Notes: generated by a model from the sequence alone, not told the origin. A DNA stretch of 56,442 nucleotides from Gammaproteobacteria bacterium UBA2965 (GCA_002348385.1 DEBD01000047.1:20528-76969), one strand, 5' to 3'; shown: positions 33,252 to 42,495, counted from the first letter of the stretch. Program-made: numbers and translations.

Positions 33252-34592
33252 ATGCGCGACCAACTGCTGCTCACCAACCTCCGATTATTTACCGGCGTCG
33301 ACGAAGAGGTGATCGACCAAGGCGCCGTTTGGGTAGAAGGCAATACAATCCGCTTCGCAGGCGCCGCCATGGACCTGCCGGAGATCCCAGACGAGGTTCG
33401 GCGCTTGGATGCGGGGGGTCAGTTTGTTATGCCGGGCATGACGGAATCCCACGCGCATCTTTCCTACGCCAACGATCTGCCTACGGCCATCGGCGTGAAG
33501 CCCGCCCAGGAGGTGATGGTGCACGCGCTGGACAACGCCCGGCTCACCCTGGGAGCCGGCTTTACCTCGGCCATCAGCTTCGGATCCGTACACCGCGTGG
33601 ACGTGGTGCTGCGAAATGCCATCAACGCGGGCCAGATTCCCGGCCCTCGCCTGGAGGCCTCGGGCAGGGATCTGGGCGCCACCGCTAGCAACGCGGACCT
33701 CGGCGACTCCCTGGCGCTGCTGGCTGACGGTCCCTGGGGCGTACGGCGTGCAGTGCGCCAACTCAAGAAGAACGGCGGAGACATCATCAAGCTGTTTCTA
33801 GACGGGGAGGGTCTATCCGAACAGTCACCGCCCGGGCAACTGACCTACACGGACGAAGAAGTGGCGGCCGCGTGTCAGGAAGCACACGCACGCAACATGC
33901 GGGTAGCCACGCACTCGCGCTCGGCGGCGGCGGTGAAGCAGGCGCTGCGCTTCGGCGCTGACGTCATCGGCCATGCCAACTATCTCGACGAAGAAGCCCT
34001 GGATCTGTTCAAGCAGAACCGTGATCGGGTGGCTGTGGGCCCCGCCATCGCCTGGGAGATTCAGTTCATCAACCATTGCGAGTCGTTGGGGTTCTCCCGC
34101 GCCGCCGTGCGGGAGATGGGCTACGACGCCGAAGTCGAGGCCACCAAGGTTGCCGTCAAGAAGCTCCTTGAGATCGGCGTAAAGGTGCTGCCAGGCGGCG
34201 ATTACGGATTGAGCATCACGCCCCACGGTAGCAACGCCAAAGACCTAGAGTACTTCGTGGACCTGTTCGGCCTTTCTCCCGCCGAGGCGTTGCTGTGCGC
34301 GACGCGAGACGGTGGCGCCGCCGCCGATCCCAATGGCATGTTGGGAACGCTAGAAGCCGGCAAGCTGGCCGACCTGCTGGTGGTGGACGGCGACCCCACC
34401 GCGGACATCACCATCATGCAGGATCACTCGCGCATAACGGCGGTAATGCAAGACGGCAGGCTGTACACCGGGCTCACCAACGACAACCCGTATCTTGCGA
34501 CGCCCGAGCAAACCGACGCGATCCTGACGGCACGCGCGCAATCTGAGACGTTGCGAAAGCAAGCGGAATACGCCATGCGCTCCGCCGGCTGA
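33252..34592 (+). CDS. Amidohydrolase (imidazolonepropionase / prolidase-like)
   Basis: A 446-aa metal-dependent hydrolase of the amidohydrolase-1 superfamily. The HxH motif is MTESHAHLSY (about 68), the bridging Lys is probably in GGDIIKLFLDG, barrel histidines lie in MRVATHSRSAAAVKQAL and VIGHANYLDEE, and the catalytic Asp in VLPGGDYGLSI. The composite-sandwich domain is split, as usual, between residues 1-60 and the C-terminus (GKLADLLVVDGDPTADIT). Related proteins hydrolyse Xaa-Pro dipeptides, cyclic imides or organophosphates. GGAGG precedes the ATG. It is 38 bp upstream of the PQQ dehydrogenase gene and probably in the same operon. Confidence 0.9.
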   Translation: MRDQLLLTNLRLFTGVDEEVIDQGAVWVEGNTIRFAGAAMDLPEIPDEVRRLDAGGQFVMPGMTESHAHLSYANDLPTAIGVKPAQEVMVHALDNARLTLGAGFTSAISFGSVHRVDVVLRNAINAGQIPGPRLEASGRDLGATASNADLGDSLALLADGPWGVRRAVRQLKKNGGDIIKLFLDGEGLSEQSPPGQLTYTDEEVAAACQEAHARNMRVATHSRSAAAVKQALRFGADVIGHANYLDEEALDLFKQNRDRVAVGPAIAWEIQFINHCESLGFSRAAVREMGYDAEVEATKVAVKKLLEIGVKVLPGGDYGLSITPHGSNAKDLEYFVDLFGLSPAEALLCATRDGGAAADPNGMLGTLEAGKLADLLVVDGDPTADITIMQDHSRITAVMQDGRLYTGLTNDNPYLATPEQTDAILTARAQSETLRKQAEYAMRSAG

Positions 34593-34630
34593 CCACAGAC
34601 CAAGAAAACACCAACGTAAGGACGGAAAAG

Positions 34631-36547
34631 ATGAGTCGATCATGGATACTGATCGCTGGAATAGTCGGGCTCGCCGCATGTGCCGAGAGCCCGGAGCCGC
34701 AAGCCGACCAAGCGCCCGCAGAGCCCTCCTCCCTGGATCTCTCCTCCGACAGCGGTGCTCAGGCGGCCCTGGAACTGTATCTGGCGCGCCAAGCCATGCC
34801 CGGACGCGCGCATTACGACGCAGTGTGCGCCAGCTGCCATGAGGGCGCCGTGGAAAAGGCTCCGCACCGGGAGATGATCGGCCTGATGAATCCGGAAGCC
34901 ATCCTGCGCACCGTCACAACGGGGATCATGGTGGAGGAAGCATCCAGCCTGACCGATGAGCAGCGCGTGGAAGTCGCTGAGTATCTCGCCGGCGCGGAGA
35001 TGGGCAGCGTGGCCTTGGCGGATATACCCCAATGTGCCGACGACGTGGGCCTGGACCTGTCGCGTCCCCCGCAGATGCCCAGCTGGGGCTTGCAGCCCGC
35101 CAACACCCGACACATAGACGCCCAGACCGCGGGGCTAGAGGCAGCCGACGTCTCGGCACTGAAGCCCAGGTGGGCGGTCAAGTTCCCAGGGGCCAACCGG
35201 GCGCGCTCGCAACCGACCATGGCGGGCGGTTTGGTTTTCGTGGGCGGGCACAACGCCAAAGTGTATGCCCTGGATCAGCAAACGGGGTGTCAGGTGTGGT
35301 CTGCTGAAACGTCCGGCGAGGTACGTACCGGCATCGTGGTCGACCAGTGGGACTCAGAGGTGGCCAAGCCACGCCTCTATTTCGGCGACGTGCTGGGTTT
35401 CGTTTACGCCCTGGACGCCTCCACGGGCGAGGAGCTGTGGCGCCAGCGTACAGACGACCATCCCAACGCCACGGTCACCGGTACGCCCACACTGCATAAC
35501 GGCAAGCTACTCGCCCCGGTTTCCTCCCTGGAAGTGAGCCTAGCAATCGACCCCAACTACGAGTGCTGTACCTTCCGAGGCTCAGTGGTGGCCTACGACG
35601 TAGCCAGCGGCGAGCAGCTGTGGAAGACCCACACCATTTTCGAGGAACCTCGCGTACAAGGTCAGAACCCGGTGGGCACCAATATCATGGGGCCCTCCGG
35701 CGCCACGGTGTGGAACAGCCCCAGCATCGACCGCAAGCGCAACCAGCTGTACGTAGGCACGGGCGAGAACATGTCCTCGCCGGCAACGCTCACCAGCGAT
35801 GCCATCTTTGCCATAGACATCGACACCGGCAACGTGAACTGGACCTGGCAGGCCACCGCTAACGACGTGTGGAACACAGCCTGCGACACCGCATCACCGG
35901 CCAACTGCCCCCCCGAGGACGGACCCGATTTCGACTTCGGCTGCGCCACCTTGCTCGCTACGCTCAGCGACGGTCGCGATCTGGTGGTGGCCGGTCAGAA
36001 GTCCGGGTTCGTGCACGCCCTCGACCCCGATACGGGAGAGCTGGTCTGGCAGACCAGGGTGGGCCGCGGAGGTATACAGGGCGGCGTGCACTTCGGCATG
36101 GCCGCTTCCGGCGACCGCTTGTTCGTAGGCATCTCCGATATGGCTGACGGGCGCACCTACGACACGCCGGACCGCCCGGGCCTGCACGCACTGGACATGA
36201 AAACCGGGGAAATCGAGTGGTATTCCGAGGCGCCCGATATATGCGATGGCCGCATGGGCTGCCACCCCGGAGTATCCCAGGCCGTGACTTCCGTCAACGG
36301 CATGGTGTTTGCCGGCGGCATGGACGGTGTCATGCGAGTCCACGACGCCGCCACCGGCGATGTATTGTGGAGCCTCGACAGCACCGCCGAATTCGCCACG
36401 GTCAACGGCGAGCCCACTCAGGGAGGGTCCTTCGGAGGAGGCTCGGGACCGGTGGTTCAAGACGGTCTGGTGCTCCTGAGTTCCGGCTACGGCATCTACC
36501 TACACATGCCAGGCAATCTATTGCTCGCCTTGGATACTGCTGAGTAA
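34631..36547 (+). CDS. PQQ-dependent quinohaemoprotein lipoprotein, polyvinyl-alcohol-dehydrogenase-like
   Basis: A 638-aa exported lipoprotein: signal peptide with lipobox LAACAE (Cys17 region), then a short cytochrome c domain with one haem-binding motif VCASCHEGAV (about 59-68), then a PQQ beta-propeller of repeats such as VYALDQQTG, VYALDASTGEELWRQ, VVAYDVASGEQLWK and VHALDPDTGELVWQ. The order haem c then propeller is that of polyvinyl-alcohol dehydrogenase (cytochrome); typical alcohol quinohaemoproteins have the haem at the C-terminus. It oxidises a secondary alcohol or diol in the periplasm or at the outer membrane and passes electrons to the haem. The adjacent Cys pair YECCTF may be the redox-ring type. 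Follows the amidohydrolase gene. Confidence 0.86.
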   Translation: MSRSWILIAGIVGLAACAESPEPQADQAPAEPSSLDLSSDSGAQAALELYLARQAMPGRAHYDAVCASCHEGAVEKAPHREMIGLMNPEAILRTVTTGIMVEEASSLTDEQRVEVAEYLAGAEMGSVALADIPQCADDVGLDLSRPPQMPSWGLQPANTRHIDAQTAGLEAADVSALKPRWAVKFPGANRARSQPTMAGGLVFVGGHNAKVYALDQQTGCQVWSAETSGEVRTGIVVDQWDSEVAKPRLYFGDVLGFVYALDASTGEELWRQRTDDHPNATVTGTPTLHNGKLLAPVSSLEVSLAIDPNYECCTFRGSVVAYDVASGEQLWKTHTIFEEPRVQGQNPVGTNIMGPSGATVWNSPSIDRKRNQLYVGTGENMSSPATLTSDAIFAIDIDTGNVNWTWQATANDVWNTACDTASPANCPPEDGPDFDFGCATLLATLSDGRDLVVAGQKSGFVHALDPDTGELVWQTRVGRGGIQGGVHFGMAASGDRLFVGISDMADGRTYDTPDRPGLHALDMKTGEIEWYSEAPDICDGRMGCHPGVSQAVTSVNGMVFAGGMDGVMRVHDAATGDVLWSLDSTAEFATVNGEPTQGGSFGGGSGPVVQDGLVLLSSGYGIYLHMPGNLLLALDTAE

Positions 36548-36606
36548 ACTGCAAGAACAAACCATACACGCGACCAACGTCAATAACGTCAACAAGGGGG
36601 GAACCC

Positions 36607-37194
36607 ATGGACACATCACATGACCACGAAGTGGTCTCCATTTACGCCTACAGCGACGAGCAGATAGACAAGCTGTGCACACTGGCACCGGAGTGCTGCC
36701 TGATGTGGGGCACTAAGGACGGCTGGCCAGTAGGCGTCATCCACGCCTTTGTATGGCATGAAGGTAAGATCTGGATCACCTTTGCTTCGCACAGGCACCG
36801 CGCCTCCGCGATTAAGCGCGACCCCCGAGTTTCCGTATGCATAAGCGGTGCCCCCTCCAACGACCCGGAGTGCCCCGGCGGCGCAGCCACCTGCAAAGGG
36901 CGCGGTGAATTCTTCGATGACGACGAAACCAAAAAGTGGTTCTACCGTGCGCTGGCAGACAAGGTAAGCGGCGGCAACAAGGAAGGCTCCGACGCCTTCT
37001 ACAGCCTGCTGGACTCTCCTCTGCGCACCATTCTCGCGGTAACGCCGGAAAAGTGGATCACCTACGACGGCGCCAAAGCGGGCCGCGACATGGCTGGCCA
37101 ACTTCCGGAAGACGAGAAAACCCCTATGCTGGAAAGCGACCGCGTTCGCATGAATAAGGAACGCGAAAGGCGCGGATTGCCGCCTCGCGACTAG
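36607..37194 (+). CDS. Pyridoxamine 5'-phosphate oxidase-like (split-barrel) protein, copy 2
   Basis: A 195-aa protein clearly paralogous to the product of 5099-5677: matching blocks include HEVVSIYAYSDE, DGWPVGVIHAFVWH, WITFASHRHRASAIKRDPRV, TKKWFYRAL, LLDSPLRTILAV and the C-terminal MNKERERRG. Same split-barrel flavin or F420 fold, same unknown substrate class. GGGGGAACCC precedes the ATG. It is downstream of the PQQ dehydrogenase gene by 59 bp and may be co-transcribed. The two copies differ at many surface positions, so they are not a recent duplication. Confidence 0.82.
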   Translation: MDTSHDHEVVSIYAYSDEQIDKLCTLAPECCLMWGTKDGWPVGVIHAFVWHEGKIWITFASHRHRASAIKRDPRVSVCISGAPSNDPECPGGAATCKGRGEFFDDDETKKWFYRALADKVSGGNKEGSDAFYSLLDSPLRTILAVTPEKWITYDGAKAGRDMAGQLPEDEKTPMLESDRVRMNKERERRGLPPRD

Positions 37195-37198
37195 GCTC

Positions 37199-37319
37199 GG
37201 GTGGCACGGCCGCAATCAGAAAGCGGAAATTCCAGGTTTCGCATCGCTGCTTGCGGCCTTCCGGGCCACCCTCGGCGCGGCGCTTTGGCGCCCCGTAAAC
37301 CTCGAATTTCCGCGTTCTG
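37199..37319. repeat. Overlapping, mutually exclusive inverted repeats between convergent genes
   Basis: Structure A: GGGTGGC (37199-37205) and GGCCGCAA (37208-37215) pair with TTGCGGCC (37251-37258) and GCCACCC (37265-37271). Structure B: arms 37218-37239 and 37297-37318 match as inverted repeats at 20 of 22 positions, centred on GCGGAAATTC. The B left arm lies inside the loop of A, so the full A and B stems interlock and compete or form a pseudoknot. The region separates the convergent split-barrel and SDR genes. Possibly a two-way transcription end or a palindromic mobile-element remnant; no T-run is present. Confidence 0.75.
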
Positions 37320-37403
37320 CTGACGCCCTCTACCCCCTCAGTATTTGCAGGAGGCCATGTTGCTGAATACGTATATGACGTGGCGACGGCCTGGGCCAGG
37401 CGC

Positions 37404-38186
37404 TTAGTAGCTCGCCAACCCGCAATCCACGGACAGCTGCTGGCCGGTGATTCCTCGACCGGCGGGGGATGCCAGAAATACGGTCATCTCGCCGATCTGC
37501 TCCACGGTGTTGAGCTCTCCGGTCATGGTTTTGGCCTTGAAAACGTCGTTCACCATCTCGTCGAACGTCATGCCCATGGTCTCGGCCAGAGCCGGCCCTC
37601 CACCGGTAACCGCGTCGGTGAGAATCAGTCCGGGACAAATGGCGTTCACAGTCACGCCCGACCTACCCACCTCGGATGCCACCGCCTTGGTGAAACCGTT
37701 GATGCCGTGCTTGCAGGCACAGTACGCGGCCATCACTGACTGGCCTTGTTTGCCCTCGATAGAAGAGATGTTCACGATGGTGCCGTAACCGGCGGGCAGC
37801 ATGTATTTCAACGCGCGCTTTGCGGCCAGGAACGTAGAGGTGAGGTTGAAACGCAAATCCGCTTCCCACGCCGCCTCGTCCAACTCGGCAACCGGTTGCA
37901 GTGCGTCACTGCCGCCAGCGTTGTTCACCAGAATATCCAACTTGCCGAAGCGCTCCACGGCACCGTCCACCACCGCGTGTATGTCTTCAGTTTCGGTCAC
38001 CGACCCGGCGCAGAACCAGGTACGATCGGGCAGCGCCAGCTCCGCCATGAGCGCCTCACCTTTTTCTGGCGTGCGGCCGTTGAATGCCACGCTGGCGCCT
38101 TCATCCAGCAACGCCCGCACTATGCCCGCGCCGATACCCCGGCTTCCGCCAGTCACCACCGCCACCTTTCCCTGCAACTTCGACAT
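37404..38186 (-). CDS. Short-chain dehydrogenase/reductase
   Basis: A 260-aa classical SDR. NAD(P) loop VAVVTGGSRGIGAGIVRAL at residues 8-26, the NNAG motif (about 85), the catalytic Ser in VNISSIEGKQG and Tyr/Lys in YCACKHGINGFTK (about 153). PGLILTD after the active site is standard. Arg in NGRTPEK suggests NADPH preference. GGAGAG precedes ATG 38186. It may reduce a 3-oxoacyl-CoA or a ketone. The phosphotransferase-like gene ends 37 bp upstream on the same strand, so the two form an operon. Confidence 0.92.
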   Translation of the reverse strand: MSKLQGKVAVVTGGSRGIGAGIVRALLDEGASVAFNGRTPEKGEALMAELALPDRTWFCAGSVTETEDIHAVVDGAVERFGKLDILVNNAGGSDALQPVAELDEAAWEADLRFNLTSTFLAAKRALKYMLPAGYGTIVNISSIEGKQGQSVMAAYCACKHGINGFTKAVASEVGRSGVTVNAICPGLILTDAVTGGGPALAETMGMTFDEMVNDVFKAKTMTGELNTVEQIGEMTVFLASPAGRGITGQQLSVDCGLASY

Positions 38187-38223
38187 CACGCTCTCCAATA
38201 GTTAGAAGCCACTGCCCATCGGC

Positions 38224-39258
38224 TCACTTGAGGAGCCCGAATGCATCCATTTCGTCCAATGCGCTCATCGCGTTGCCAAGCAGTACCCGGCCTAGTCGCT
38301 GGCCCCGCTCGTTGGCGAGATCCAGCGTTCCGGCAATGACCACGGCAAAGCACAATAGATACAGCGCGCTCACGCGGTAACGCTCCCGGCATCGTTCGAG
38401 ATCGTAGTCCACGCCTCTTCGCGTCAATTCGGAGTGGTAGTACGCCACCAGGTCTTCCTGGGCTCGCACATGGGGCTGTACGCTCTGGGTAACGAAATAG
38501 GCGACGTCCTGTTCGGGACACGACGTGCAGATCGACTGCCAGTCAACGAACTGCACATCGTCGCCATCAAAAAAGATGTTGTCCAGGCGCACGTCGGTGT
38601 GCGACAGGCAAATAGGATCCAACGTCATCTCATCAAGCAGCCGGCCTACAGCGCCAGGCAGAGCCTCACCCGCTATGGCGGCACTCGGGACGATAACCTC
38701 GGGGAACTGCTCGTTCACCACGGGCCAGCCCATCTGAAAGCCACCGATCATGCCGTCGCGCTGGGCCGGATTGTTGTGCGAGATCAACCCGGGAAAACCG
38801 TCCGCGTGCCAGGTGCTAGCATGCAGACCGGCCACAGCGGATAGAATGGCTTTCGCTTCCGGTAGCGTGCACCCCTCCACCTGGTCGCCCACGCGCAGGT
38901 GCCCGAGATCCTCCAGCAGCAGCACGAAGTTCTCGGTCGACTCATCGAATGCGGCGAAAAAGCAGTGGGGCGTGCGCATTTCCACCGATTGAGCAATGCC
39001 GTCGTAAAACTGAATTTCACGGCCGTACATGTTGTAAGTGGACGCCACCGCCCGGTTGTCGGGCGACGGCGAAGGAAACTTGGCGATGACGGTTTGCGGG
39101 TTCTCGGCAGCGGTGGTCAGTAGCACCCGGGTCACCATGGCCATGATTCCGGCGCCCTCCCCGAAAAAGGTGACTTCGAAATCTTCGACCGGAAAGCCCA
39201 GCGCTGCGCTCAACCAGGTGGCCGTCAGTTCGTCTGGGGTAGTGGGAAAGTCGCTCAT
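38224..39258 (-). CDS. Aminoglycoside-phosphotransferase / ecdysteroid-kinase-like protein
   Basis: A 344-aa protein-kinase-fold phosphotransferase. The Brenner motif is LSHTDVRLDNIFFDGDDV (catalytic Asp, metal Asn) followed by VQFVDWQS (DFG equivalent), both at about 235-260; an ATP-binding Lys lies in TVIAKFPSPSPDNR (about 55). Such proteins phosphorylate hydroxyl groups on small molecules such as steroids, choline or antibiotics, and some bacterial versions occur next to acyl-CoA dehydrogenases. CAGGAGGCG precedes ATG 39258; the frame itself opens farther upstream. Same strand as and upstream of the SDR gene. Substrate unknown. Confidence 0.85.
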   Translation of the reverse strand: MSDFPTTPDELTATWLSAALGFPVEDFEVTFFGEGAGIMAMVTRVLLTTAAENPQTVIAKFPSPSPDNRAVASTYNMYGREIQFYDGIAQSVEMRTPHCFFAAFDESTENFVLLLEDLGHLRVGDQVEGCTLPEAKAILSAVAGLHASTWHADGFPGLISHNNPAQRDGMIGGFQMGWPVVNEQFPEVIVPSAAIAGEALPGAVGRLLDEMTLDPICLSHTDVRLDNIFFDGDDVQFVDWQSICTSCPEQDVAYFVTQSVQPHVRAQEDLVAYYHSELTRRGVDYDLERCRERYRVSALYLLCFAVVIAGTLDLANERGQRLGRVLLGNAMSALDEMDAFGLLK

Positions 39259-39368
39259 CACGCCTCCTGAGGGCCGGTCCTGGCCGGCGGACACTCTCTT
39301 TCTACACATCCTTCCCCTTGCGCTCAACACCTACTACCCTTAGCGCTGGATTTAGCGGGAGGACGCCA

Positions 39369-39842
39369 ATGATTCGGGGAATACACCACGTTGCGGTTTC
39401 CACGCCCAACCTGGAGAGGATCGTCGCCTTTTACTGCGACGTGATGGGCGCGGAGCAGGTCTACGACGGCGGTTGGGAAAAAGGGTCGGACATCATCGAC
39501 CAGATCGTCGGCTTGAAGGGATCTTCATGCAAACAGGCGATGCTCAAGCTGCACAACGCCTATCTGGAGTTCTTTGAGTACCAGACGCCTACCCCGGAAC
39601 CCAAGGACCCGGCCTATCCGCCAAACAATCACGGATACACGCATTTCTGTATCGACGTGGTCGACATCGACGCGGAGTACGAGCGGCTCACCAAGGCCGG
39701 CGTCAAATTCAACATCCCGCCGCCGGATTTCGAAGGCGGAGACATCCGCGCCACCTACGGGCGCGACCCCGACGGGAACATCATCGAGATCCAGGAGATC
39801 TTGAACCAGGACCACGCGTTTTATCTGGACGCTGGCAAATAG
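39369..39842 (+). CDS. VOC-family protein (glyoxalase/bleomycin-resistance/dioxygenase)
   Basis: A 157-aa vicinal-oxygen-chelate fold protein. The first beta-alpha-beta-beta-beta module begins IRGIHHVAVSTPNLERIVAF with the metal-ligand His, and the second has HGYTHFCIDVVDIDAEYERL, ending in a GRDPDGNIIEIQE strand with the Glu ligand. Methylmalonyl-CoA epimerases and other lyases share this architecture. GCGGGAGGACGCC precedes ATG 39369, better than the earlier in-frame ATG (39318). Followed by an MFS gene after 44 bp. Confidence 0.88.
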   Translation: MIRGIHHVAVSTPNLERIVAFYCDVMGAEQVYDGGWEKGSDIIDQIVGLKGSSCKQAMLKLHNAYLEFFEYQTPTPEPKDPAYPPNNHGYTHFCIDVVDIDAEYERLTKAGVKFNIPPPDFEGGDIRATYGRDPDGNIIEIQEILNQDHAFYLDAGK

Positions 39843-39886
39843 CGCCGACCCTCACATCCAACGCGTTGCCCGCGCGCTGAGAGCCG

Positions 39887-41113
39887 GTGCGCTGGCTGGT
39901 ACTGTTCGGCCTGTGGCTGTCGTACATGGCCTTCGGCGTCGTGGTGAGTTCGCTGGCGCCCCTGGTGCCCATCGTGCAGGTCGACCTGGCAATGTCGCAC
40001 TCGGCCATGGGCAGCGTGCTCGGCGCGTGGCAAGTGGTCTATATATTCGCGGCGCTACCGGCGGGGATGTTGCTCGACAAGCTAGGCGGCCGCTGGGCGC
40101 TCACCCTGGGCCTCGGACTGCTGGCAATTTCCGCCCTTGGCCGCTCGGTAGCAAGCGGCTACCCCGCGCTGCTGGCGGCCGTCATGGTGTTTGGCATCGG
40201 CGGCCCCATCGTATCGTCCGGCGCGCCCAAGATCGTCACGAGCACCTTTGAAGGCAGCCAGCGAGGCCTGGCCATGGGCATCTACATGACCGGCCCCATC
40301 CTCGGAGGCGTGCTCTCGTTGACGCTGACTCACTCGGTTCTCCTGCCCTGGTTCGACCAGGACTGGCGATCGGTGATGCGGCTGTGGGCGATGGTCTGCA
40401 CCGGCGCCATGGTCATCTGGTTCGCCATCTCCAGCCTGGCTGGGTACAGGGTGCCGGGCTTCTACCAGGAGATGGCCAGCGAGCAGGAAGCGGCACCAGC
40501 TTACTTGAGCGTAGTGCGCAACATACTCAGCAACGGCGCAGTATGGTTGCTGCTGGTCATGGCGGTAGGTGCTTTCCTCATCAACCACGGTTTGAACAAC
40601 TGGCTGCCAGAGTTGATCCGAAACACCGGTCGGCCGCTGGCAGAGGCCAGCATGTGGTCCGCCCTACCCATGGTAGTGGGCATATTCGGTTCGCTGATCA
40701 TCCCCCGACTCGCCACGCCCGCCCGTCGCTTCAAGATTCTCATAGGGCTATGCGCCTCCGCAGCAGCCGCCTGCCTCACTTTGCTGCTGACGGGTGATGG
40801 CGTGCTGATTGCGTCGCTTATCCTGCAGGGATTCGTGCGCGCATCGCTCATGACAGTGTTGATTCTCACGCTCATGGAGTTGCCGTCCGTGCCCGTTCGC
40901 CACGCGGGAACCGCCAGCGGGTTGTTCTTCTCCGCGGCCGAAGTGGGCGGCGTGCTCGGCCCGCTGGGCTTGGGGTTGATGTTCGACCTCACCGGTGGGT
41001 TCGCAGCCGGCCTATACGGGCTGGCCAGCGTCGCCACCCTAATGGCTCTGGGCGCAGCCTGGCTGTCGCGACTGGCGAAGGCCCCCACGCCGATCCAGTC
41101 CAGCTCGTCCTGA
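39887..41113 (+). CDS. MFS transporter (CynX/NimT-like)
   Basis: A 408-aa inner-membrane carrier with about 12 helices. The MFS motif A is GMLLDKLGGRWALTLGLGL (about 64) and an N-terminal helix LVLFGLWLSYMAFGVVVSSL starts the protein. Large central gap between helices 6 and 7 (PGFYQEMASEQEAAPAYLSV). Start is GTG 39887. Substrate is not predicted; members of this group move cyanate, nitroimidazoles or organic anions. Same strand as the VOC gene and convergent with the next MFS gene. Confidence 0.87.
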   Translation: MRWLVLFGLWLSYMAFGVVVSSLAPLVPIVQVDLAMSHSAMGSVLGAWQVVYIFAALPAGMLLDKLGGRWALTLGLGLLAISALGRSVASGYPALLAAVMVFGIGGPIVSSGAPKIVTSTFEGSQRGLAMGIYMTGPILGGVLSLTLTHSVLLPWFDQDWRSVMRLWAMVCTGAMVIWFAISSLAGYRVPGFYQEMASEQEAAPAYLSVVRNILSNGAVWLLLVMAVGAFLINHGLNNWLPELIRNTGRPLAEASMWSALPMVVGIFGSLIIPRLATPARRFKILIGLCASAAAACLTLLLTGDGVLIASLILQGFVRASLMTVLILTLMELPSVPVRHAGTASGLFFSAAEVGGVLGPLGLGLMFDLTGGFAAGLYGLASVATLMALGAAWLSRLAKAPTPIQSSSS

Positions 41114-41148
41114 AGCCTGCTGGAAGCTGCTCCAAGACAGGCGCTGGC

Positions 41149-42495
41149 TCATTCCGCCGAGCGAACCCGGGCCAGACTTGCCCGATAGTGCTTCATTCCC
41201 AGGGCAATGAAGATTACCGCCAGGGGCGCGCCCACACAGTTAACGATGGTCAGCGAGTAGCGCACCATGAGATCGTCACCGAACACCTGATGCGTAATAA
41301 ACCCCACCAGTGCCGCCCCCAGCGACAAGCCTACGAAGTTACTGAAGAACAGATAGGCCGATGAGATCTTCGCGCGCATCTCGTTGGGGGTAAGGGTCAT
41401 CATTGCCGTGGCGGCTAGTCCGGCGGGCACCGCGCTGAAGATCTGGTACGGCGCGTAGAAGATGGCCGCCCAGTCGCCATCCGGCGCCCAGACGAACGAC
41501 GCCAGAGCCAGCGGCGCCAGCGGTATGGAGCACAGCATGGTGGCTCTGAACGGCGCGTCCTCATAGCCGCGCCGGTGCAGGACGCTGGCCACCCAGCCAC
41601 CAAAGAGCGCGCCCCCCGTTCCAAAGATGGCCACCACTATGCCGTAGACGGTGCCAGCGTGTGCTTCCGTCCACCCGAAGGTCCGGATGAAAAAGGTCGG
41701 CACCCAGGCGAAATTAGCGTAGGCCACCAATACCAGCATGGTGAAGCTGCCGAACAGGGCAGTGAACGTCTTCCAGTGCTCCCGAACAAAGCGACCGAAC
41801 GCACGCAGCGTTGCCGACTCCCCATCACCCTTAATCCCGCGCCGCAGCGGCTCGCGGATCGTGAAAATCAGTAACGCGAGCAGCAAACCGGGCAGACCGA
41901 TGACGATGAAGGAGAACTGCCATGGGGCCACGGCCCCAAACCCCCATACGGTAATCTCATCGAGGCTCTTGGCGTATCCGATCACCGCACCACCAATGAT
42001 CATCGCCAGGCCCACTCCGGTCAGATTACCCATAGTGAATATGCTCATGGCAATGGGAAGCAAGCGCACCCGAAAGTAGTCGCTGATCATGGAGTAAGCA
42101 CTGGGGGAAAGGCTCGCCTCGCCGCTACCTACCCCAACGCGGGCGAGAAAAAGATGCCAGAAGTTTCCAGCCAATCCACACGCAGCCGTGGCCAGACTCC
42201 AGAAGGACACGCCGATGATGATGATATTACGCCGATTGAAGCGGTCGGCCGCGAGCGCGATGGGGATCGACATCAGCGCATAAAAGATTCCGAAAGGTGG
42301 ACCTTGAAGCAGCCCGATCTCGAAGTCGTTCAGCCCCAGGTCCAGCTTGATGTCGTCTACCATCAGCGCGATGACCTGTCGGTCCAGAAACGAGAAGATG
42401 GAGCAGATAAAGAGAATGGATACCACGTACCAGGCGTAAGCCTGGCGCGGCCAGGGCAAGTCGCCCCCGCGCACTGTTTCAGATCCTTGCGACAC
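41149..42495 (-). CDS. MFS transporter (spinster type)
   Basis: A 448-aa inner-membrane carrier with about 12 helices. The N-terminus has FLDRQVIALMVDDIKLDLGL and IPIALAADRFNRRNIIIIG (motif A), followed by GVGSGEASLSPSAYSMISDY, typical of spinster-like carriers that move lipids, sugars or lysophospholipids. Start is GTG 42495 with GGGGAG upstream. Convergent with the CynX-like gene (35 bp between stops). Its divergent neighbour encodes an NTF2-like protein. Confidence 0.9.
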   Translation of the reverse strand: MSQGSETVRGGDLPWPRQAYAWYVVSILFICSIFSFLDRQVIALMVDDIKLDLGLNDFEIGLLQGPPFGIFYALMSIPIALAADRFNRRNIIIIGVSFWSLATAACGLAGNFWHLFLARVGVGSGEASLSPSAYSMISDYFRVRLLPIAMSIFTMGNLTGVGLAMIIGGAVIGYAKSLDEITVWGFGAVAPWQFSFIVIGLPGLLLALLIFTIREPLRRGIKGDGESATLRAFGRFVREHWKTFTALFGSFTMLVLVAYANFAWVPTFFIRTFGWTEAHAGTVYGIVVAIFGTGGALFGGWVASVLHRRGYEDAPFRATMLCSIPLAPLALASFVWAPDGDWAAIFYAPYQIFSAVPAGLAATAMMTLTPNEMRAKISSAYLFFSNFVGLSLGAALVGFITHQVFGDDLMVRYSLTIVNCVGAPLAVIFIALGMKHYRASLARVRSAE

